DNA of 64,000 nucleotides from Platerodrilus igneus (Eukaryota; Arthropoda; Insecta; Coleoptera; Lycidae): the NCBI GenBank assembly GCA_036346225.1, contig JARFIW010001104.1, positions 12,054,001-12,118,000 on the forward strand, given 5' to 3'. Position 1 is the first letter of the stretch. Each line of letters begins with the position of its first letter. A model generated the notes under the pieces. It was given only the letters and a program-made list of their open reading frames with translations. It did not search any database and was not told the origin of the DNA. The position numbers and the translations under genes were made by a program. Shown here piece after piece: positions 56,030 to 64,000 of the stretch.

Positions 56030-58221
56030 CTGTGAAACCTTTTAAATCACCTGGTCCGTTGATTCCTTCTGTTAATCGCCTCGGCTGCTCTTCTAGATAA
56101 CTTCCATTCTCAATCATAAAAATTAAACAACACATTCCTACCACAAACATCAACGTTAACTCTATTTACATCAATATTCAGAATACATTAAATTTTCAAA
56201 TTAAATTTGAACATAAAATTCAGTTTTAAAAAGAATTTCCGGATTAATTTTATTATCATTTTACTGTGCATCCAGAATTAAAGTCCTTGTTGGATGCCTA
56301 CTAATTAATATAACAAGATAAGCAGACCGGAGTCTGAGTATAAAGGAGCATCTACCACCCTTTACGTTAATTAACCAGGTTTGTCTAATTGAGCTCAAAG
56401 ACCTACCCAAAGTTTCATCCTATTCCCGAACATCAAAACAAAATACCCTTTTACTTAAACAAGCAAATTTCATCTTAAAATTAAATTTTATGGTTAGAAA
56501 AATTCCACTAATGTCCATTTAAAGTAAATCAATTATAAAGTCATTCAATACACACAAAAATGTCAAACAAAATAGTACAATTTACCTGAAGGTTATTGTC
56601 CTCGTAGCTTCAGTGTAATCGTCCCTTTGTAAATCACACCATTCCAACCGGATTCTATTTACAGCTTCAAGTTGTCAACGCTTTAAAAATGTTCTCCATC
56701 ACCATTAATTTAAAGTTGTTTCTAGGCTTTTCCGGAACTCATCTGTGTATATCTGCCTCTGGTTCAGTGGATGCAGACACATTTACGAACCATTTAGTCA
56801 TTAACACCCCCGCAAAATAGCAAAGAAATTCATACTTCCTTTTACCAATATTACCAATATACGCCAAAACTGCCTACTTTTGGGTATACATTTGTCGTTG
56901 TAAATTTTACTAATTGGTACCGTGATAATAAACTTTTATTACCTTGTATCTAAGTGCACTGAAGTACATTCATGTTAGCACGTAAAATAACCAACTATTT
57001 TGAGTCACTAAAATATACTAGCACACTTTAAATTATTTAATCAAACTAAAATGCACTGTTTAATATCAAGTCGCGGATGCACGAGCTTTTAACGCATCGA
57101 ATCGTCGAAAGTCTAAGAGTCTAAGAGAGAGAAACACATATTCCTGCCTGTATATATAGCGAATAGCCGACACGTCGCTTTGTTCCCTAAAACGGGTAAT
57201 TCCAACGAATTCCTCATTCTACGTTCCCAGTCTGTAGCCTGCACGTCGATTTTTATGAATTTAGTACTCACCCCATTGAGATCTCAGAAAATTTCAACAC
57301 GGCCCGCAAAGTTGTCCGAGAAAACTAATTACTTTTATACAGAAATTGTTGTTCTACCTCTGATATATGCATCCTATTTTAACCAATCGCAACCCCTTGA
57401 CGTTGCTTAAATCCCGCCCTTTACAATATGTGTCTTTGCTTGACGCATTTTCTCTTTCCTTTTCTAACCGGTTCGTATTGGTGCAAATTTATATTCTTTA
57501 TTATCGATTATATTTTAGTCCACGCGGACTGTTATCTGGGTTTAATAAACCCGTATCGCACATTCTCGTGAATACTAAGTCCCGGTTTCTCCAAGATTCT
57601 TTGAAACATTAATTATTTGCCAAATTTACGCAGAATGAGCTTTTTAAAAATACGCAGGTGTTCTGTATTTCCTGCTAAAGCATCTGATCGTTTCCAATAT
57701 CCTTAGAATCAACATGTTTATCCAAACAAATTAACTTGAAATTGCCTTTTAAAAACACGCAGGGTGTTCAAACGTAACATTTTAAATAACCTTCCTACGA
57801 TTTGACTATTATTGGGTTTCACAAGCTTCTATAGGTATTATGTTATTAACGGTTTAATTAACTCCAATTAAATTGATTTCTATCCTTTCATTTTAGCGAA
57901 TACAACTTAAATATTAATTATTATATGTACACTTTGTTTTACTACCGGTTACTTAAAATAGGGTTAATTAATATAAACTTTGCACGTAATTTCCATTTGT
58001 TTAGGAATAATTAAATTATCCACTGCGCTTTTCAATACTGCTTCTTTTGATGTAAAGCGTCTTATAGATAATTTAAATTTCTTATTTTTACTGAAACGAC
58101 CGAGTTTATTTATGCTTCAAGGTTTTAATAAAGCGTATTATTTAATGAAATTCCTTATACACGGTAATTAAAATTATTTGATTTGATTATTTAATTTTCT
58201 ACCCTGGTCTAAATATGAGTA
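56028..58221 (-). repeat. Solo LTR of the 29916-37557 family, minus orientation
   Basis: 2.19 kb, nearly identical to the two LTRs of that element apart from a diverged patch at about 57,480-57,570 and 57,820-57,975. It starts at the inner LTR end (GGTTTCACAGCA on the minus strand) and lacks the about 78-bp extra cassette of the other two copies. Confidence 0.88.
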
Positions 58222-58255
<34 letters not shown>

Positions 58256-58256
58256 G

Positions 58257-58299
<43 letters not shown>

Positions 58300-58316
58300 T
58301 ATATAAATATATATAT
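58222..58316. repeat. Long imperfect (TA)n tract
   Basis: About 95 bp of TA repeat broken by TTTATATATGTATT and TGTTTATATAAA, longer and less pure than the others. Confidence 0.88.
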
Positions 58317-59904
58317 TGCTGTGATATCGTTGTAATAACCCGGTGCCCCTTTTTTGTGATATAAATGGTTAAAAATTTTCTTTTCGTCAATTCTAATTTT
58401 AATTTTAAATTTTAATACCTCGGCTAGCTCAGTTTTAACCACGCACGGAGCTTGCAACAATACGACAACAAAGAATTTTTAATTTTTATTTTCACCTCTA
58501 CTTCCAATGCCTTTTAAGCAAAACACAAAGCGCTTATAATGTCTTTGAATAAAACCTCTTTTAAATTATTGAATTAATTTCTCTCAATAATTATAATTCT
58601 CTTTAAATGAACAAAAAGCTAGTAAAAATCACCCCTATTATTATTACTTGAAGCCTTATAAACGTTCATAAGTCTTCTTGAATTCTTTACGTAAATTATA
58701 ACGTGTGCTAAAATGATTTTTGATGACCCTCACATAAAATGTTCATGAATGCAATATTTAAAAATATTCAGAAAAAATGCAACAAAATATTTAGAATGGC
58801 TAACCTGTTATCCGTTTTTGGCGTGTCTCATTCCCCTAATTCAGACCACTTTCTGCTCGAACTATTCGTCGTTTCAGCTTTAGCTTATTCATTTATATAC
58901 TCCAGTTTGGATCTAGATATACTTATTTACTCTCTCTGGGTTGTATCTAGAAATTGTCTGCATTGTTTGCATATTCTTATATAATTTTTCTAGGTAGGTC
59001 CAGAGATTGTTTTGATATTCTTGTGTCACTTCTCCTGGTTGATCCAGAGATCGTTTGGACATCCAGGTAGGATCCAGAAATTATTTGGAGTCCTTTTGTT
59101 AATATAAATCTTAAAATCTATTAAAAGCAACCTTTAATTACTTATGTGTTTGAGGATTAAACGACGGACGTTATAACAAATTATACACTATCAACACCTT
59201 AAAATTTATTAATTATAAAATCACTTGTAATTTTTTTATGTAAATATCTTGTTTCAGGTGATGTAAACATTGCCTTCATTTAATTCAAACTGATTTGTTT
59301 ACGAAATCCTGCTGTATTTAAAGAGAACACCTAGCTGTTTACAATTGGTCGGTCAAATGCATAGTTCAATAATTACGGCCTTGTACATTAATCTTCACAT
59401 GCAGGCTTGGGTATTTCTACGAATTTTGCATGTAGAACGAAGTTGGGACGCTTGTCCCTGCACGTAGGATTTTAAGTTATTTGTATAGATTCGTTAAATT
59501 TTCAAAACTTTCATGGTCTTTCAAATTACGTTTATATTTATTGATGTTTGAAATTATATGCGTTTTTCTGTTTTACACATTTACAAATCTGCTTGTTTAA
59601 ATGGGATTCCTTGTATAATAATGATGCACTACTCACGCGTTTTGTGTTGCAACTTTTGTTCACTTCGTTTTATGACTTGTAAAGTTGTTTATTTAATTGA
59701 ATCTTTTGGAATACTCTTTCTTTCGTTGAATCTAATTATAATTATAGTTTATATACAGAGCGTTGGCATTTGCTTTCTCGCGAAATTGTCGAATTTCGCA
59801 TTTTCTTTGTAAAATGTCTAGTTTTCTGGATTCTTATAATGTTTACATAAAGCGCACTATCCTAGTGATCCTATATACCCCTAAATGACCCTATTATCAT
59901 AGCA
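58317..59904 (-). repeat. Solo LTR, minus orientation
   Basis: On the minus strand TGCTATGATAATAGGGTCATT...GATATCACAGCA, 1.59 kb; the start matches the LTR at 41113. The motif ACTGAGCTAGCCG lies at 58431-58443, 114 bp from the end. An internal diverged repeat of GGTCCAGAGATTGTTTTGAT type occurs three times at 58,990-59,085. Confidence 0.75.

Positions 59905-59947
<43 letters not shown>
59905..59947. repeat. (TA)n tract, left half, split by mariner
   Basis: The tract continues at 61279-61315 on the other side of the mariner element. Confidence 0.88.
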
Positions 59948-59948
<1 letters not shown>

Positions 59949-59984
59949 TGGGTGCTTCAAAAAAATGTATACACACTTTGAACT
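59948..59984. repeat. Left terminal inverted repeat of the mariner
   Basis: CTGGGTGCTTCAAAAAAATG then TATACACACTTTGAACT; mirrors 61242-61278 with one mismatch. Confidence 0.93.
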
Positions 59985-60077
59985 TCCATAGAAAATTTAT
60001 TTACCGTTCTACAAAGTTAAATTTCAGGAAAATAGAAAGCTGAAAGTCCAATGTAAATGAAACATAAATAACAAATG

Positions 60078-61136
60078 TTAATACTGTTCAAATTGGTGAC
60101 CTGCAGCATCAATACAATTCTGAGTACGAGTCACCACAGATTCTGTACATCGTATCAAAACGTCCAATGAGATTTCTCTACACACTGTTTGAATCTCATT
60201 CCAAAGAATGTCTAGGTTACGTGGTTTACGTTTGTACACCTCATCTTTTACTGTGCCCCACAAGAAGAAATCCAGTGGTGTAAGGTCTGGAGAGCGTGCT
60301 GGAAACTCGATTGGCCCCCTGCGTCCTATCCACTGGCCCGACAAATTTTGATCCAGGTAAGCTCGTACGTCCCTGTGATAGTGCGGCGGAGCACCATCTT
60401 GTTGAAAATGAAAATCATCATTACCGTATAATGCACGAATGGCAGGAAATATGGAACCAGCAAGCATTGTTAGGTAATTAATACCAGTTACAGTGCCTTC
60501 AAATCGAAAAGGTCCAATGAGTCCCCTTGAAGACAAACCGCACCACACATTTACACCAGGCAAATTTACAGCTTTTCAATTGTAATGTGAGGATTTTCTT
60601 CACACCAGTAAACACAATTGTGCCTATTGACAGTTCCATTAAGTTTGAATTGGGCTTCATCCGACCAAATGATGCTACCCATAAATCCCGGTTCACGTAT
60701 CACCATCTCCTGAATCCATTCACAAAATTGCAACCTTCGATCTGGATCGTCGTCATTTAGCTGTTGCACCAGCCTTGGAATGTAAACACGATACTTGCCT
60801 CTCTTCAGAATGCGTAGCACGCTGCTAGCACTTACATCACTTTCACGTGCCCTTGCCTTGAAGATTTGTTAGAGAGCGTTGAAACAGTTCCAAGACTGTC
60901 GTTGATGACTCATCACTTGTAGCTGTTCGAGGCCGACCTGAATGACCTTTATGCACATCACACACTGTTCCATGAACTTCGAATTTATCTCGTATGCGTG
61001 TAATTGTTAATCTTGAAGGTGGTTCTGTATCATACTCCCTTCTCCACTGTCTTTGAACTTCATTTACATTCTCAAACTTCCAGTACCACTTAATAACCTG
61101 CTTTCGTTCTTCAAAACTCAAACGTACGTCCGCCAT
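60078..61136 (-). pseudogene. Mariner-type transposase, two frameshifts
   Basis: Starts at ATG 61136 (minus). Residues 1-97 are the helix-turn-helix DNA-binding part (LSFEERKQVIKWYWKFENV, RLTITRIRDKFEVHGTV, GHSGRPRTATSDES). A shift near 60,850 leads to 60820-60566 (VLRILKRGKYR-type linker, IIWSDEAQFKLNG with the first catalytic Asp). A second shift near 60,565 leads to 60563-60078 ([32 protein letters not shown] with the second Asp, [15 protein letters not shown] with the third). I count 36 residues between the second and third Asp, more than the 34 of classical mariner. Together the parts would give about 350 residues, the normal length. Confidence 0.93.
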
Positions 61137-61241
61137 GTTGATATTACAAATTCCAACTGATAATATAACATAGAGGGACGATTATGCTGGCACCTGGCGA
61201 AGAAATATAACATTAGCCTTGTAGTGCGGGAAAACTACAAT

Positions 61242-61277
61242 AGTTTAAAGTGTGTATACATTTTTTTGAAGCACCCA

Positions 61278-61278
<1 letters not shown>
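61242..61278. repeat. Right terminal inverted repeat of the mariner
   Basis: Inverted copy of the left terminus; followed by TA and the rest of the TA tract. Confidence 0.93.

Positions 61279-61315
<37 letters not shown>
61279..61315. repeat. (TA)n tract, right half; right edge of the array
   Basis: To its right the DNA no longer shows LTR ends or TA tracts. Confidence 0.88.
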
Positions 61316-61319
<4 letters not shown>

Positions 61320-63479
61320 AAGTTTAATGAAAGCGAAGCCAAGTGCTGTAATAAATTAAAAACCCTTCGCAATGCAAATTACAATGCTGCACTTAATATA
61401 TGGTAATTGTTTCAAGTATCCGTACTTGGGAAAGGAAATTTCTACAAACTAGGAGACCCGAGGAAATAAATTAAGAAATCTTTCTGAATTCCTACTGCAT
61501 AGTTTCTATTTTTGTAGAATAAGTATGTACTGAGATGAGTTTTCTTTTGTGTCGCTGATTACTTATTCTAGGATTAAAATAGATGGCGCAAATTACAACT
61601 CTTCTATTCTATTCTATTTTTAATAAAAGGATCCTTTCTTATAACCTTTGCTGACTACAACATTTTAATTTTAAAGGGAGAATTAAAACTTTTCAGTAGA
61701 GCGTCAGATGCAGGCATCGCTTAATGAAAAATTCGAAAGTAACTTCATAGTAGTTGTGCACAACAATACTACATATGTTGAACGATCCACTAAAGGGAAT
61801 AATTATACAACCTTGGGCCATAACCTATATTTTTAAAAATATTGGAAAAAATCATCAATGTGCTTCTAAGCTCTTGAGAAATTATTTTATTTTAATATGA
61901 TGATTTGATAATGCAAGTGCTTGATAAAGGTTTTTTCAAGCGTTAAAATATCTTAATGGATTGCTACATGCGTACAAATCTAAAACAAAGACTAGAGTAG
62001 AATACTGCATTATGAAAATCAAGTTAAATGTAAACGCATCGTTATCTGAAAATAAATTTATTAAATATTAAGATTCTGCACTTTATTATTCAGGGAGAAC
62101 TCTTATTATTTCTGATATTTTAATGCATTCCGTAAGTGTGATTCACATAAAATAGAGGATTCTATTAGAATCATTTCAACACTTGAAAGAGTTATTTATT
62201 AATATGCGTCTAATAAAACTATTTTAAATGGGCTTCAAAGTTTGATTTCCTGAAAATTCTGCTACAGGTTAATGAATAGTTAGACTGAATTTTGAACTGC
62301 CCAAAAGCGGCGGAAATCCCGTAACAAATCGAGGGTGCACCGGCTAAACGAGAGTGGGTTCCTGTACAAATAATTAAAAAGTAAAAAAAACACTAAATGT
62401 AAAGATCAATGGTTGCAATTTCAAACGAGTTTTCTAAGCGGATCCTAATTAGGTTGGCTTTCTGGTGGAATGGAATTCTTTTTACAATCAATCTATATCT
62501 TTAATAAAACAAAAACACCTTCTTCTCATTGCGCTACTTAAATCTATTTGAATGCAAGCATAATAACATTTCCTGTAAACAGGTACAGCCAAAAAGAATT
62601 TGAAAATTACATGGATGAATTCATTTTCAATTAGTCATAATATTACTATTCAATTATAGTCATTTCATGACGTTCTCAACCTCTTCAAATTAAACTTCAA
62701 AGCACAGCTTGGTATATCTAATAAGATAAACATTATATCCTACAGTGATGGTGGACGCTTTATAATTTCATCAATGTCTAATTTAACAAGCTTTATGTAT
62801 AAATGCCACCAACAAAACCATAACAAAAAAAACCATATGTATAACTAGCTAATAAAATTTACAATTGAATCTTCGATTGAACCAAGATTGAATTTACTTT
62901 CCGGCGTGTAAGTCACTTCCAATATCTATTAGTTTGGATCTGCCGGTATAAAATTTTTATCTTTGTTGTTTAGTCATTGTCGAATAATCCGCAGATATCA
63001 CTACGTTAGCCATTTTTATAGCCCAAAGGGTTTTCTTAGCCACTCTATCAACCTTAACCCTCTACATATGTTGTTCTTACAAGCTCGCAAAAAATTAATT
63101 AATTACTTCCATTGGCGGTCTAGTTTTCGTTTTTTCCTCCACTGGCTATGTCGTAAAAGGAATGTCATTGCTTCAAAAAATGTAAGATTGCTTGTGGTTT
63201 CTTATGTTAGCAGTCTGTGAGTAGGTATATTGTAACATTTAAAATTGTATTTTGCTTTATTATTCCGTCTGGTGAGATCATTTGTATCATCATACCTGTA
63301 AATTACCCTATTGTCAACCATCTGTGTTTTAAAGATTTTAAGATTTAAATTAAGCTATGGCCTATTAACAATCGAATATTAAATTTTTTTGTAAATTAAT
63401 CTACACTTTTGTTTTGAATGTACATACACCTTGAAGAAGTTTTAGATTACTAGAACGGGTAGAATAGCTTGAGTGTTTC
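61316..63479. other. Right flank, no gene recognised
   Basis: About 2.2 kb of AT-rich DNA. The only open frames (e.g. 62963-63220, plus) are short, lack a domain and have no supporting context. No LTR ends, SINE head or repeat of note. Confidence 0.5.
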
Positions 63480-64000
63480 AGTGATCTATAGAGCCATCTA
63501 CAGGTTTAACAAAATTAGTGGGGTCTTTAGTGAGGAACCAGAATAAGACAGGTCCCCGAAAGAGGGCAGTAGCTCGTTCGGTACCTAGAGTGGCGAGAGA
63601 CCATAAGAGTCGGTATGACACTCTAAGACACATTACTGCGATGTGGAAAGAAACAGGAAACCACCACATTACCTTCCAAATACACAGCGTACTTAAACTG
63701 TTATTTAAGATGATGGCATCCTCTGGAGTAAAAAATTCCGGGTTAAAATGGTTCCCATTTGGATCTCCGGGAGGAGACTACTTCGGAGTATGTGATCGGA
63801 AAGTTTAGAAAAAGGATCGGGAACATTTTGCGAGTCGGAGCATGGAATATCAGAAGTATGAAGCTAGTTGCTAAACTGGAGAACTTGAAAATTGAAATGG
63901 ATAGGTAAGCATTAGACATAGTAGGGATCATCAAAGTTCGATGACCAGAGGGGTCAGTATCAGAGAAAGGAAATTCGGGTGTGGGGATTACGAGAAAAGC
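63480..64000 (+). mobile_element. 5' part of a non-LTR retrotransposon (APE endonuclease start)
   Basis: At 63,822-64,000 the plus strand reads NILRVGAWNIRSMKLVAKLE, NLKIEMDR, stop, ALDIVGIIKVR, stop, PEG. This is the N-terminus of an exonuclease/endonuclease/phosphatase (APE-type) domain as in RTE, CR1 or R1-like LINEs, with WN as the metal-binding start. Two in-frame stops (63906-63908 and 63942-63944) show decay. The upstream GC-richer stretch (63,480-63,810) is probably its 5' region. The element continues beyond the window. Confidence 0.75.

Larger units (their letters stand above)
59948..61278 (-). mobile_element. IS630/Tc1/mariner transposon in a TA tract
   Basis: 1331 bp with terminal inverted repeats of about 36 bp (CTGGGTGCTTCAAAAAAATG..., one mismatch), flanked by TA on both sides as expected for this superfamily. 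It carries one transposase gene on the minus strand. Perfect termini and only two frameshifts suggest a fairly recent insertion. Confidence 0.95.

Noticed and set aside
63421..63480. Second Penelope-like 3' end (ACCTTGAAGAAG...AGAACGGG)
   Set aside because: It resembles the helix region of PLE ends only loosely. GAAAC and GTC are missing and there is no direct repeat.

Overview
The window is repeat-packed DNA from an animal, most likely an arthropod or other invertebrate. It is AT-rich. I see no host gene, rRNA or functional tRNA gene. Nearly all recognisable coding sequence belongs to transposable elements: Ty3/gypsy LTR retrotransposons of at least three lineages, one Penelope-like element (PLE), one IS630/Tc1/mariner transposon, tRNA-derived SINEs, a MITE, fold-back DNA, and the 5' part of a non-LTR element entering at the right edge. 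Most reading frames carry stops or frameshifts.

Left part (1-20,790). A 6.9-kb gypsy element (736-7643, ATAT target duplication) has gag, protease, RT, RNase H and integrase. Between integrase and the 3' LTR it has an extra ORF, which is a TARG1/OARD1-like macrodomain followed by a CCCH zinc finger (6493-7122). A tRNA-Arg-derived SINE with a 15-bp target duplication sits in its gag. A second gypsy element runs on the minus strand (8706-19758). It is broken by a 1.97-kb insertion in integrase and by a nested gag-only LTR element (13438-18678).

Middle and right (20,790-61,316). About 40 kb consists of element after element separated only by (TA)n tracts. It holds solo LTRs of 1.6-2.3 kb, one two-LTR element (29916-37557), two internally deleted elements, a fold-back satellite block, a TIR-bounded element, a MITE, a PLE and a mariner. 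The simplest reading is that one TA microsatellite has been colonised repeatedly by elements that insert at TA/TATA. The large LTRs share termini of the type TGCT(A/G)TGA...CA(C/T)AGCA. Their primer-binding sites match the 3' end of tRNA-Lys(CTT). Cassettes of the LTR end plus primer-binding site are repeated in ladders. About 100-130 bp before the LTR end, most copies carry a conserved motif complementary to the 5' acceptor/D arm of the same tRNA.

Right edge (61,317-64,000). This is about 2 kb without recognisable content, then the start of an APE-type endonuclease domain from a non-LTR retrotransposon.

Main points of interest: the retrotransposon-borne macrodomain-CCCH ORF, the tRNA-Lys cassette ladders with the D-arm complement, the PLE whose direct-repeat boundary coincides with a hammerhead-like cleavage site, and the 2.9-kb fold-back satellite. 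All calls come from reading the sequence; no database search was possible.
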